DNA of 64,000 nucleotides from Synanceia verrucosa (GCA_029721515.1 CM056554.1:27334236-27398235), one strand, 5' to 3'; positions 1-14,096 are shown, counted from the first letter of the stretch. Program-made: numbers and translations. Notes: generated by a model from the sequence alone, not told the origin.

Positions 1-774
1 TTATCGCCACGTGTTCAGTACGCTGTGAATTTCTGACAAAACAATAGAAGAAGAAGAATGTGCACACATCAGTGTGTGAACGAGTATTTAATTGGATCAA
101 ATCCTGATGGACAGACAGCTTCTATAATCAGTGTAGAAGACTAGAGACACTATATACAGTGCAGTGCTAAACAAATGAAATATCCTGCACCTTGTCTAAG
201 GTGTTTACCACCGCTGCCCTAAAGTAACCTTACTGCTGAATGTTTCTGTGATGGTTAATCCACCAGTATCTACAAGCTCTTCAAACAAAACAGTATCTTT
301 AATTCTTAAAAGTAATTATACATTCCTGAACAGAAAAAAATGTTTGTTATTCTGGATTCATTTCTGACTTCTCAGTGAATTCCAGTGTTCTGGATCAAAT
401 TTGGTCTAAAAAGGTGAATTCAGTTTAAATTCCTCACTCCTGTTCAAAATGGTGAAGAGTAGTGAACTCAGTGAGGAAGAAAGAGTTAAAGTTAAAGATG
501 ATGCTGGAGGTGATGCTGCTGCTCTGATAATATTTTTTTTAAGCTCTGTACATTCAAGTCCATTTACCATGAGCAGAAATGGACATTTCAGTGAGACAGT
601 GAGTGATGAAAAGCAGAGCTCTGACATACCCAGCTGCTGTGCATTGTCTGGTCAGAAAAGATGGCTTGTTGGTCCTCATCTGATCCCAGTGCTGCAGGTT
701 AAACACACAACAGTCATGTGCTGCATGTAGAGAATCAATCAACATCTGGCAGAACGTAAACAAACAACCCCTAC
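1..774 (-). other. frrs1 intron sequence; one dispersed repeat, no exon recognised
   Basis: This lies downstream of the exon at 775-918 in transcript direction. I searched for the expected short C-terminal transmembrane exon of frrs1 and found none, so it is probably left of the window. Positions 318-525 are an interspersed repeat with a second copy near 45,590-45,815 in an agl intron. Short open frames here overlap that repeat and look spurious. Confidence 0.5.
318..525 (+). repeat. Unclassified dispersed repeat, copy 1
   Basis: About 200 bp that reappear with small indels at roughly 45,590-45,815, including the shared stretches gtgaattccagtgttctgga and aatggtgaagagtagtgaac. Both copies lie in introns (frrs1 and agl). 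No terminal repeats or coding frame were recognised. Confidence 0.7.
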
Positions 775-2622
775 TTTTCTTGATGTAGAAGTGCTTGTGC
801 ATCAGGAGGAGGAACCTGAAGGAGGCCAGCCACGTCACGTAGCCAATCAGAAGATGAGTAGCCCATGGCTGGGGGAGGAGCAGGGAGGACTGACGCATCC
901 CCAGGAACATGGCTGCCACTGCAACAAAGACACAGTGCATCTTTGATCAAACTGAAGCAGAGGGTGCTCTTAAAAAGTAATGTGAAAAGATCATTTGAAT
1001 GCACACCAACCTGCCATGATCTCAGTCACAGAGCCGACCCCCCAGTGGAGCCAGTTAAATATGTATCTCCTGGACAGAGACTCAAATATAAATATACATA
1101 TATAATATATGTTCCTATACAACAACACCTCTTAACCCTCACAGTACCACTGACTTATACATATATGTCAGTGTGTTTTTTCAGCAGCAGGGACAAGAGG
1201 GCGCTCTCACACAGCCTGTGACAGAGCCATGTATTAGAGAGAGTACTGACACCTAGTGATGGACAAATGAAGCTTCATGAAGCACTTGTGATGTTTTTTG
1301 ACTCCTTTAGATGGTGCTCTTGGTTTAAAAATGTAAATGAAATTTAGTCATTTTCCATTACACTAGCCTTTTTCTTTAAACCATCTAGAGGAGTCAAAAA
1401 ATATCACAAGTACTTCATGAAGCTTCATTTGTCCATCACTACCGACAACTAGTGTTTAGAACGTTCAGGACAAGTCTGTCATGGGATTGGTTCAAAGGTA
1501 GTCACATGTTTTATGGACACCATGTTTAAGACATAACAGTAATCAAACCATCGTTATCAACAATGCAAGTGTGACAGTTAACAAGAGAGAAATCAAACGC
1601 TGGGTTTCCTCCTTTGTGGTGCTTTCCAGGCCTTTCCTGTAGCTGTCTTCAGTTGTTGCTTGTTTGTGGGTCTTTCTGCCTGAAGTTTTGTCTTGAGGAG
1701 GTGAAATTCATGCTCCATTGGGTTGAGATCTGGTGATTGTCTCGGCCATTGCAGAATATTCCACTTCTTTGCTTTAAAAAAAAACTCCTGGGTTGCTTTT
1801 GCAGTATGTTTTGGATCACTGTCCATCTGTGCTGTGAAGCGCCGTCCAATCAGCTTTGCTGCATTTGGCTGAATGTGAGCTGAAAGTATATCCTTATACA
1901 CTTCAGAATTCATCCGGCTGCTTCTGTCTTTTGTCACATCATCAACAAACACAAGTGATCCAGTGTCATTGGAAGCCATGCATGGCCATGCCGTCACACT
2001 GCCTCCACCATGTTTTCCAGAAGATGTGGGGTGATTTGGATCATGAGCTGTTCCAGTTCTTCCTATCATTCTGGTACAGGCTGATTGTCTCATCTGTCCA
2101 AAGAATGCTCTTTTAGAACTGGGCTGGCTTCTTCTGCTCTTTCTATCTTTGAGGCTGATTAATGGTTTGCACCTTGTGCTGAATCCTCTGTGGTTACTCT
2201 CTTTATGGTAGACTTAGATACTGATACACCTACTTCCTGGAGAGTGTTCTTCACTTGAGTGGATGTTGTGAAGGGGTTTTTCTTCACCATGGAGAGGATT
2301 CTGTGATCATCCACCACCAATGTCTTCTGTGGACGTCCAGGCCTTTTTGACTTCCCAAGCTCTCCAGTGCACTCTTTTTTTCTCAGATGTTCCACACTGT
2401 TGATTTGGTCACTCCGAACATTTCTGCTCTCTCTCTGATGGATTTCTTTTTTGTCAGCCTCAGGATGGTCTGTTTCACCTCCACTGAGAGCTCCTTTGAC
2501 CACATGTTGTGTGTTCACAGCAACAGCTTCCAGATGCAAACGCCACACCTGGAATCAACTCCTGACCTTTGAACTACCTGATTGATGACAGGTTAACAAG
2601 AATGTGAATACTATACACACAC

Positions 2623-2661
<39 letters not shown>

Positions 2662-5600
2662 GGATAATCAAGCACGGTGTTCCAGCGGGGAGGTGGAGCA
2701 CGGTCACGCGCCACCTGGCAGGTGGAGGCACGCGTCCGGGGAATCCCTACTCTCTCTACTCTCGACTATTAAATGGGGAAAAAACAAAACCCACTCTCAA
2801 AGCCGAGAGGGAAAACAGTTAGCGTTACCTGCACAAGAAAAGGGGAACGCTAGCTAGGTAAGGCTATGAAACATTAATGCACTAAACACACTAACCGGCA
2901 AAATGGAGGGAAACTAACAAAGGGCACTACCAAGGGAATGGAGGGCTACTAGGATAAGGGAAAACTAACGAAAATAAACGGGGCACCTACAACTCTACAC
3001 AAGAGGAGGGAATTATAACAAGCAGGGGGAAACTAACAAATAAACACAAAACACAAGGATCTACTCCGAGGAGGATTCTTCTTGTGGGCAAAGGGGCACG
3101 GAGCCTATGACAAAAACTAAGGTAACAACTAGGATCTACTCCTAAGAGGATTCTTCTAGTGAAAACGAAATACAGGCTATCAAAACTACAAACAAAATTA
3201 CCAATGGAGGCACGAGGAAGCTGGAAATCGTGGAAGGCACACAAGGGCGCGAGGAACACATGGACGCAGGGAACATGACGATCACGCAACGAGACAAGGG
3301 AAGACAGGACTATTTATACATGAGGTGATGGGGAACAGGTGGAGACAATTAGGGCGGGGTCAGACAATCACAAAACGCGGGAAACAGGAGGAAGGGGAAG
3401 TGTGAATCTGAAACGAGAGGGAACACAGTTATTTCAAAATAAAACAGGAAATGACAAGACAACATGTATGCAAGAGACAAAAATGGTTAACTTAACTCAA
3501 ACAGACAGACGGATCATGACAGTACCCCCCTTAGGACCGGCATCCTGACGGTCCAGGAAGCTGAGGGTGTCTTCTATAGAAGTCTTCAATTAGCGTCTTG
3601 TCCAAGATGTAGCTGGCCGGAATCCACGATCTCTCCTCGGGTCCATACCCCTCCCAGTCGGCCAGGTACTGTTTCCCCCTCCCTCTGTCCGACCTGCCAG
3701 GAACTTGCGGACTGTGTAGACTGGGTCTCCATTGATCATCCGTGGAGGAGGAGGAGGAGGGGTAGGTGGAACCAGGGAGCTCTCTTGGGCTGGCTTAATC
3801 TTGCTTACGTGGAAGGTGGGGTGTACTTTGAGCGATCGGGATAGTCTGAGCTGGACCGCCGCAGGACTGAGGACCTTGGAGACCGGGAAGGGACCAACGA
3901 AGCGAGGAGCCAGTTTGCGTGAGATCACCTTGAGAGGTAGGTCGTGAGTAGACAGCCATACCTTCTGCCCTTCCCTATACTGCGGGGCCGGTCTCCTGTA
4001 GCGGTCAGCCGCTCTTTTCATCCCTTCTTGGGATCTCAGCAAGATTCTACGCATGGCTGCCCAAACCTTATGGCATCGTCGGATCTGGGCATGCGCTGAG
4101 GGCACCACCACCTCCTTTTCCAAATCCGTAAAGGTGGGAGCTGGGTAACCATAGACGCACTGGAAGGGGGAGATACCTGTGGCCGACGTGGGTAGGGTGT
4201 TGTGGGCATATTCCACCCATGTGAGTTTAGTGCTCCAGGAGGATGGGTTCTGGGAAACTAGGCAGCGTAGACATGTCTCTAGGGTCTGATTGAGCCTCTC
4301 AGTCTGACCGTTGGCCTCCGGATGGTAACCTGAGGTGAGACTGACCTTGGCTCCGATGAGGGCGCAGAACTCCCGCCAGAACCGGGATACAAATTGAGGC
4401 CCTCGGTCCGAAAGGATGTCCTTGGGGAAGCCATGTAGCCGGAACACCTGTTGCAGCATCACCTCTGCTGTTTCTTTGGCCGAGGGCAGTTTGGGCAGCG
4501 GTGGTGTTACCTTTCGACGGGGGTAGCCTGGTGACAAAATCTAGGGATATCTCGGCCCATGGGCAGGAGGGGATGGGGAGAGGCTGTAGCAGACCTTGAC
4601 GCTGCTGGGAGGAGGTCTTGTTGCGCGCACACACCGGGCAGGCCCTGATGTATTCCCGGGCCATGTGGATCATGTTGGGCCACCAGAAGCGTTGACTGAT
4701 GAAGGCCACCGTCCTCTTGACTCCCGGATGGCAGGTGAGAAGCGAGGTGTGACCTCAATGAACCACCTGAGGGTGTAGCTGGGCGGGAACAAACAGGCGT
4801 TTCGGGGGTTAGCCCGCAGGTGGTGGGTTCACACCATTGGCCTCATTCACAGCTGCTTCTATATGCCAGGCCACAGCTCCAACCACACAGTAACGTGGAA
4901 GGATTGATTTGGGCTCTCTGGCTACAGACTTGGGGTCGAAGAGGCGGGAGAGGGCGTCTGGCTTCACATTCCGGGACCCCGGCCTGTAAGATAATGAGAA
5001 ATGAAAGCGGTTCAAAACGGAACAGCGACCACCCGCTCTGGCGAGCATTAAGAGTCTTAGCATTCTTTAAATATTGTAAATTTTTGTGGTCCGTCCAAAC
5101 CAGGAAGGGGAGCTGGGACCCCTCAAGCCAGTGTCGCCACTCCTCCAGGGCTATTTTGATGGCAAGGAGCTCCCACGTCGTAGTTCTGCTCCACTGCAGA
5201 CAGGCGGCGAGAGAGGAAGACGCAGGGGTGCACCCGGTTGTCGGCACTGGACCGTTGCAACAGGACGGCCCCTACCCCCAGGTTGGAGGCATCCACCTCC
5301 ACGATGAATTGGCGGGTCAGGTCGGGCATGGCGAGAACCGGGGCCGTGGTGAATTGCCTTTTGAGTCGCGAGAAGGCTTGATCTGCATCGGGGGACCACC
5401 GGAACACCTGGTGAGGAGATGTTAATCTGTGCAGAGGGGCCGCAATGGCGCTGAAGTTACGGATAAACCATCGATAAAAGTTAGCAAATCCCAGGAATTG
5501 CTGCATCTTTTTAGGGTTATCCGGCACTGGCCACTCAGCAACTGCGCTTACTTTAGCCGGGTCCATCTGGATCCGACCCTGGGCTATGTGGAAGCCCAGG

Positions 5601-8600
5601 AAGAATACCGACCCGGCATGAAATTCACATTTTTCTGCTTTGCAAAATAACTGGTTCTCTAGGAGACGAGTGAGTACCTGTCGAACGTGCTTCTGATGCG
5701 TATGTAGATCCGGAGAGAAGATCAGGATATCGTCCAGGTACACAAAAACGAACCGGTCCAGAAAGTCCCGAAGCACATCAGTCACCAGCGCCTGGAAAAC
5801 TGCTGGGGCGTTGGGGAGCCCAGACAGCATAACCAGGTACTCGTAGTGCCCGGATGGAGTGTTGAAGCCGGTCTTCCACTCGTCCCCCTCCCGGATGCGC
5901 CAGGTGATAGGCGTTGCGCAGGTCCAGCTTAGTGAATACTTTTGCGGCTTGTAACTGCTCAAACGCGGACAACATCAAGGACAAGGGATATCTATTCTTA
6001 ACAGTTACCTGGTTGAGTGGTGCATAATCGATGCACGGACGGAGGGACCCATCCTTCTTTTTGACGAAGAAAAAAACGGATGGCAGTGTGACGGAACGCA
6101 TCGCGAGAGTCGGACCAGAGAGCGAGATTCAACATGGCGGCGCCCAGCAACTGAGAGACACGACTAGAAAACACAACAAACAAAACTATTTTTGAGCTGT
6201 TAAACAATAAAGCGGATCGGATCGCATTCATAAGTCGCTACTTTACAACTATTAAACACAAACGATCCTGACAGTGGTGACCGTAACGGAAGATTTCATC
6301 GACGCCTACAACCAGCAGAACAGCATGGATTCCACACCCAACCCGAAAAAGAAGAAGAGGGACTCCTCTACAGACACCAACGACCTACAAGCAACCGAAA
6401 TACAGGTTAGTCTCCTTGAGAGTATTAACCAAAAACTGGACAAATTAATGTCACTACACAAAGAAGTTGCCGACATACGTGACAGCCTGGAATTTGCGCA
6501 TAATAACATAGCTTCCCTGCAACAAACAAACCACGAATTACAGACCTCCGTCAAGACACTCACTGAACAGATGAACACCGTCACAAGAGAAAACAAAATG
6601 TTGAAAGAAAACCTTCTGGACATACAAACTCGATCCATGAGAGACAACCTCATCTTCTCTGGCATATCTGAAAAAACTCCCGACAACCCAGAATCCGAAA
6701 TTAAAGACTTCATGATTACTCAGCTCAAACTCCCACGTGACACGGTTCAAAACATAACATTTCACCGAGTTCATCGCCTCGGCAAACGATCAGATAACGG
6801 ACCCAGGCCCATCATCGCAAAATTTGAACACTTCAAACAGAAGGAGCTGGTTAAAAGCCAAGGAAAGGAACTCAAAGGCACAAGATTTGGACTGAACGAT
6901 CAATACCCCCGTGAAATCAACGAACGCTGTAAAGTACTGTACCCATTACTAAAGGAAAACCAGAAAAACAACAAGCGTGCTTCACTGGTATGTGACAGAC
7001 ATTGATACATTGATACATTGATGGACAGCTGTTCAAAAGCATAACACTTACACCATGGCTTTTCTAACTGAACAAAACGAATCAAATCATGTTGGAAAAA
7101 AAAGAAAAGAGTTAATATTAAACTGCAGTATTAACAATTAATAGACTATATGGACCATAATATATGTGAAATCAACATCGACCGGAATATTGATTACTCA
7201 CGCTCTACTCCATTGTGTAATGTCTGACCTTTCCAAATTTGTTAATCTTCTTGTTTATGTTTGTATTGTCTGTATTGTTGTTTTTGTTTTATTTATTGTC
7301 CTATGTTCACGTCTCTATTGTAAAGTGACATCATTGTTTCTTCTCCCTCTTCTACTCTCTACCGCCCCCCCCCCATTCCAATTCTCCTGGGTTCCATTGA
7401 TCTTCTCTCCATAATATCATTTAGCTTTCATCCTCTATTTAAAATGAGACTTGTATATCTTTCATCATGCAAACTCTGAACTTAATAACATGGAACATAC
7501 GTGGTATTCGTAATCAAACAAAAAAAAAGAAACAAAATCTTTAATCATCTTATCAAATTGAAGGCAGACATATGTTTCCTACAAGAAATTCATTTAACAC
7601 ATTCAGAACAACAATACCTGAAGAATAAACAATATGATAAAATATTTTTATCAACTTATAACAGTAAACAAAGAGGTGTTTCAATTCTAGTAAGTAAAAA
7701 TATTCCAATTATCCACAACTCCTCTATTATTGATCCAGAAGGAAGATTTATCATCATTAATGTATCTATCAATGACACTACCTTCACCCTAGCTAACATT
7801 TATGGCCCCAACAAGGATGACTCAACCTTTTTTCATAGCTTCTTCCCTTTATTGTGTGATTCCACAAATGTTATATTGGCTGGAGACTTTAACACTGTCA
7901 TTAATCCCTCAATCGATCGTTCTAATACATCAAGCAACCTAAGAAACTGGCACTCCACAGATATAATAAAACAATATATGGAGGATTATGGACTTTGCGA
8001 TAGTTGGAGAAGAAGGAACCCATCATTGAAAGAATACTCATATTTCTCCCCTGTGCATCAATCATACTCCAGGATTGATTTTGTCCTTGTAAGTAACTCA
8101 CTCATGCAACATATCCAAGAAAACAGAATCCATTCAATCATAATTAGTGACCACGCTCCAATTTCACTATTAGTAAATACTCAATCACCGATCAAACCTC
8201 CAACAAGATGGCGTTTCAATACTTCTCTCTTAGATGATCCTGATTTTACCTCCATGATCCAAAAAGAGTGGGCATCCTTCCTGGAGATAAACGACTCTCC
8301 AGAAATCACACCAACATTGTTATGGGAAACTGGCAAAGCAGTAATCAGAGGTAAAATTATATCATACTCATCACATAAGAAAAAGGAGCAACAGAAATTG
8401 GAAAACAATCTGGAACAACAAATTAAACACCTAACTAATCAAAATGCCAATAATCCCAGTGAAGAAATACAAAATAAATTGAGACTGCTCAAAATAGAAC
8501 TTGAAACTATCATACACAAGAAAACAGATTTTCTTATTCAACAGTTAAAATATGAGAAATTTCAATATAGTAATAAATCAAGCAAATTCCTAGCAAATTT

Positions 8601-11600
8601 ATTACAACATAAGAAAGAAAAAACACTTATACCATCAATAATAGATCCTATAGGCAACATCACACAAAACCCACAGGAAATAAATAATGTATTCTATAAT
8701 TCTTATAGCAATCTCTACTCTTCAGACCACGACCCCCACCAATCAGAAATAGACAATTTTTTTAACAATTTGAAACTACCTTCACTACCCAAGGAAGAAG
8801 TAAATAATTTGGACGCACCTATCACTATTCAAGAACTCAATCAAGCTCTTAATAAGATGCCAAACAATAAGTCACCAGGTCCTGATGGATTTCCAGCTGA
8901 GTTTTACAAACATTTTTGGGATATCTTGTCACCACTATTTTTCAAAGTCACAACAGAAATCAAAACGACCTCCACCATACCAACCCATATGAATACAGCA
9001 GTCATAACACTCGTATTAAAACCAAATAAGGATCCAACATGCCCCTCTAGCTACCGTCCAATCTCATTAATTAATTCAGATCTAAAAATTATTACCAAAA
9101 CACTAGCATCCAGAATAGAAAGAGTCACCCCCCTGTTAATTCACCCGGACCAAACAGGATTTATCAAAAACAGACATGCCTCAGACAACACTCGTAGACT
9201 GTTTGACCTAATCAATTTATCCCAACATCAGCCAAATCAAACAATAATTGTATCATTAGACGCCAAAAAAGCTTTTGACAAAGTTAATTGGTCCTTCTTA
9301 TTTAGCACACTGTAACAAATTTGGCTTTGGAGAGTCGTTCATCCACTGGATTAGCACTCTCTATACTGCACCGAAGGCAACAATAATCACAAATGGGATT
9401 ATTTCACCTAACTTCACACTTCACCAGGGAACCAGGCAAGGATGCCCACTCTCACCATCTCTATTTGCTATTTTCATTGAACCCCTTGCAGCAGCTATAA
9501 GACAAAATACAAAAATCAAAGGAATTGAGGACGCCAATACACAACACAAGCTTAGTTTATATGCAGATGACCTCCTCTTATACCTACAGAACCCCTCAGT
9601 ATCACTACAGGACATGTTCAATATCATTAACAACTTTTCCACCATGTCTCACTACTCAATAAACTGGAATAAATCAACTATTTTACCATTATCAGAAGAC
9701 ACATGGGATTCTGCAGCCCAAAGTCACTCCCTTCCACTTCACACTGGCAATATAAAATACTTGGGAATTAACATCTCTCCCAGGCTGTCAGAGTTATTCA
9801 ATCTCAATTTCACCCCATTAATCAAACAGATAGAAGAGGACCTCAAATGCTGGACGAAATTACCACTCACCCTAATTGGAAGAATAGCCTCAATAAAAAT
9901 GAAAATTCTGCCCCGGATCACTTACCTGTTTTCAATGATTCCCACCACCCCTACCGACAAATGGTTTAAAACACTAGATTCACTAACTACTCAATTCTAT
10001 TGGAACAATAAAAAGCTAAGGATATCACTTTCAACACTACAAAATAAAAAATCACAAGGTGGATTAGAAGCACCACATTTTCTATATTACTTCCTCTCAA
10101 ACCAATTGCAATATTTATTCAAATGGACACAAAAGCAAAATCACAATATCCCCTGGTTAGCCTTAGAACAAAGTATATGTAAAACAACATCAGTCACACA
10201 CCTTCCCTTTTTACCACAGTCAATCCAAAAGCTGAGCTACTGTAAATACTCTACAATCCACACAACTCTGACAGCCTGGTGGAAAACCAACAAAATCACT
10301 AAATCATCGCTTGCCCCATGTAAATACACCCCAATCTGGCACAACCCTGACTTCAAGCTAGGCAACATCCCTATCTATTTTCAAACATGGCACCAGAATG
10401 GAATCACCCATCTCTACCACCTCTTTCCCGACAATCAATTCATTTCACACACTCCAACCATCTAAATTAATGGAAGAAATTATAAAATTTAAAACCTCAA
10501 AAAAAATCATCTCCAATCTGTATAAACTTATTTCTAGCACAGACACCACCATATCACTCCCAACCACCAAATGGGAAAACGACCTGGCTCTTGCTCCCAA
10601 TCCTGATTTCTGGATACAAATCAATGAAAATATTTTCTCCATGACTACCGACACAAACCTACAGTTAATACAGTATAAAACAATCCACAGGTACCACATT
10701 ACCCAGAATAAAATGTTTCAAATGAAATTAACAGACACAAACATCTGTTCACAATGCACAGCAGGTAGCACAGATGACTATATGCATGCCACGTGGGTCT
10801 GTCATCCAGTTTGCACTTTTTGGACAGCTGTCACTGACAATCTTTCCACTTTCTTGGACTGCAGAATCCCATTGTCCCCATCACTGTGCCTACTAGGAGA
10901 CACCACACAAATCACTTTCCCTCTAAAATACAAAAATCTATTATTGGTCTCTCTAACTATCGCAAAGAAAATATGGATGGAAGGTCTTGGTTGGCTAGGG
11001 GGATTTAGGTTGGAGCAGACTGCAGAGTACCCATTCTCTGTGGTCCTTCAACCCTCCACCCTGCCACCACTACTGCCCATCCAACTTTTAATGCACCACA
11101 CTACACTCAGGGTTGCACGCATGCACAATGTAGGGCGAGTCAGGGATTGGAGAAATATAGTAATAGGGTCTAAGGGTGGAAACACACTTTATGGCATCGC
11201 TGGTGGGGCCCGGCCCCTCTGGTTTTCAGACATTGGGAATGGTCAGTCACTGGCTTGCTGTTGCTGCGGGATCCCCGGGGTCTTGGTATGGTTGTCTGGG
11301 ACTTCTCTGGCGTGCTGATGAGCCCCCTGGTGCTGCGACTTCTAGTTTGTTGCGGGGCTGGAGTTGCTGACTCGGTTGGTTGGTGTGGCTGCGGCAATTG
11401 CTGGCGGCTCGTAGTGACTCGGCTCTTGCTTGGGGATGGGGCACATCTCCGGGATCGAGAGCAATGGATCTGCCGCGCCACCCCGGGACAAGGTGTTGGG
11501 GGATACGCAGGGCACCCTCCAGCTGGCTACCTTTGCCCTGCTCTTGCTCTCTAGATCTGCATCAGGCCCCGGCATCTGTTCTTCTTGGCCTGCACCTGGT

Positions 11601-14096
11601 AGTGGCCCGCTTGTCGTTTGGCTGGTTACCCTCTCCTGGGTGGGGGTGCCCGGCTCCCAGCTCCTCCCCTGGTCGGCTGGGGGCCTCCTGCCTCCTCTGG
11701 GGTGGGGTGGGGATGGTGGTGTGGGGGGGTGTGGGTGGGGTGGGCTGGTGGTGGTGGGGCGGTTGGTGGTGGGTGTTGGGTGGCAGGTGGGCCCTCTTGT
11801 CCCGGGCCTCCTGGGCTTGTTCGTGGCGCTGTTGGGGCGTCTGGCTGTGCCTTCCCTAGGTTCCTGGAATTGTGTGTTTCTCTGTGGTTCTGGTTTGCTC
11901 TCTGGGCGAGGCCTCCTGGGTGCTCCTGCTGCCTGGGCGGGACGGACACTCGGCCAGCGGGCCCCTGCTCAGTCGTCTTAGCTGCTCTGGGCTTCGGTGC
12001 CAGTCACTTATGCATGTTGGTTCAGGGTGTACGAATGCCTGTCGTGTCCCATTGTTGAGTACTGATGGGACCCGCCAGAATGGGTGAAATCATTCTTCGG
12101 GCTTCACATCAAATTCATGCTTCTTATGCATTCTTACATCTCACCTTCGTCCCTTAGTGCCCAACTTTATTTACTTATTTATTATTATCATCATTATTAT
12201 TGTTACTGTCTTTTCTGTCTTCTTCTTATTTCGGGGAGATTGGTCACTAGGAATAATGCATCTCATATTCCTGATTTCTAATAACACTGCATGTTTGTAC
12301 CCCTTTCCCATCTATCCTATGTTATCCTGTCTATCATCTGTTTTCCCCCTCAATCACAAAAGGTGCAGCACTTTCCTCTCTGGCTCATAATAAGAAATTC
12401 TAATAAAGAATGATAGCTTAGTTTCCAGAGAGGGCGGGGACCAGTCACACAAATGCAAAAAAAAAAGAAGAAGAAAAAAACCGCACCCGCAGGAGATGAC
12501 GAGGGACAGATGAGACCGGCTTGGAGCGAGGTGGTGATGTACTCCTCCATGGCTTGCTTTTCTGGACCGGACAGGGCATACAGGCGACCCTTGGGGATGA
12601 TGGCATCAGGAACCAGATTAATGGCGCAGTCATACGGGCGATGGGGGGAAAGAGACAGAGCTCGGGCCTTGCTGAAAACCTCCGCCAGGTCGTGGTAACA
12701 GGAGGGAACCCCGGTGAGGTCTGAGAGGGCCCTTGGGCTGCCAGAGTCCTTTTCCTCGGTCCGGAGAACCCCGATGGCTTCAGGAGGAGCTGCGGAGCGC
12801 AGACAGGAGGTGCTGCACACCGGGGACCAGGAGCGAATCCCTGCTGAACGCCAGTCTACCTGGGGGTTGTGTCTCTGGAGCCACGGCAGACCAGGCACCA
12901 GCGAGGGCTGTGGAGACTTAAAGAGGCACAGGGTGATAGTCTCCACATGACCTGCTACAGAGAGAGTTAGTGAGTCAGTTTGATGTGTGAGGGTGAACAA
13001 AGCATTTCCATCCAGGGTCTTAGCCTCTAGGGGCTCCTTGAGAGGAACCGGTCGCACCCCCAGTCTTTTAGCTAACCCCCAGTCCAGCAGGCAAATGTCT
13101 GCCCCAGAGTCTATAAGGGCTTGGATGTGAAGCGCCTGTGTGTGTGACGACAGTGTTACCTGGGTTAGGCGACGGGGAGACTGGCAGCCAGTGGAGAATA
13201 GGCTCACCAGCGCCCTCCTCGGGTAGCCTGGCGAGCCGGCCCCTTTTAAAGGACAGTCCTTGATGAGGTGGTCCCGTCCGGCGCAATAAAGGCATCGACC
13301 CTCTCTCATGCGGCGCTGTCTTTCCTCCGGGGAAAGGCGGGTGCCACCCACCTGTATGGGTTCTCCTTCGGATGTGGAGGAGTCCGGGGACGCCGGCGAA
13401 GATGGTGAGGAAGCCTCGGGCCGCTGCTTCCAGGGAGGTCGACGCTCGGACTCGCACTGTTTCTCCCGCCGGAGGACCTGAAGGCGCTTCTCCGTCCTGA
13501 TGGCCAAGGCAATAAGGGAATCGAGGTCTTTGGGTATTTCCATGGAAACAAATTCCTTCCGGATCTCAGGGATTAAGCCGGCGAGGAAGGTGTCTCGTAG
13601 AGGGCGGTTGGGCCAACAGCTGTCCGCGGCCACCGTGCGGAAGTGGATCGTGTAGTCTCCAACTGATCGTTGTCCCTGAGTGATAGAGTTCAGGGTCTCT
13701 AGTGTTTCTGCTCCCGTTGCCGTGCGATCAATGTGAGATCCTCTCGCCCACTCCGCGGTTGCCCAGGCGGCTGCGCGCCCCGTGAGATGGGAGGCAATGA
13801 AGGCCACCTTGGAGCGGGGTGAGGGAAAAGCATGAGGAGTCATTTCAAAATGTAGCTCGCACTGTACCAGGAACACTCAGCAGTCGTCGGTGTCACCGGA
13901 GAATTTGGATGGTGCAGACAGCTTGTAGACAGAGGAGGACGCCGGAACAGGAATGGGTGGTGACAGCTGGGGAACGGTGCGCGCGCCCGCCGTGCTGCTG
14001 GTGGTGGCCTGGCTGGATTGCAACAGCGCCGACATCTCACCGACCAGCTGGGTCAGATGGTCAACCCGGGCCGACATGGTGTCCGAAAACTCCTGC

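Larger units (their letters stand above)
2657..6077 (-). mobile_element. Ty3/gypsy chromovirus, 3' half (pol and LTR)
   Basis: This is the left half of one minus-strand gypsy element. Its other half is at 12470-14101, and the two are separated by an inserted L1. Reading frames on either side of the L1 join inside the reverse transcriptase N terminus (…SSPAGA before, FFFVKKKDGSLRPC after). It carries the rest of pol and the 3' LTR. Several frameshifts make it non-functional. Confidence 0.9.
6078..12469 (+). mobile_element. L1-clade LINE, near full length, inserted in gypsy
   Basis: A 6.4 kb non-LTR retrotransposon in plus orientation, opposite to the gypsy host. Layout: 5' UTR (6078-6324), ORF1 (6325-7005), spacer, ORF2 with endonuclease and reverse transcriptase (7467 to about 11,000-11,318, frameshifted), a GC- and G-rich 3' region, AATAAA at 12402-12407, and an A-rich end. 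It is bounded by a 12-bp target duplication (6066-6077 and 12470-12481), showing insertion by target-primed reverse transcription. Near-full length with only a few frameshifts suggests fairly recent insertion. Confidence 0.92.

Noticed and set aside
449..730. Small plus-strand gene near the left edge
   Set aside because: Overlaps a dispersed repeat with another copy at 45.6 kb. No similarity recognised.
865..1221. Plus-strand 118-codon frame
   Set aside because: Antisense shadow of the two frrs1 exons at 775-918 and 1,011-1,069.
11170..12087. Gly/Trp/Pro-rich open frames on both strands
   Set aside because: GC-rich L1 3' UTR. No conserved domain, and the frames overlap one another.
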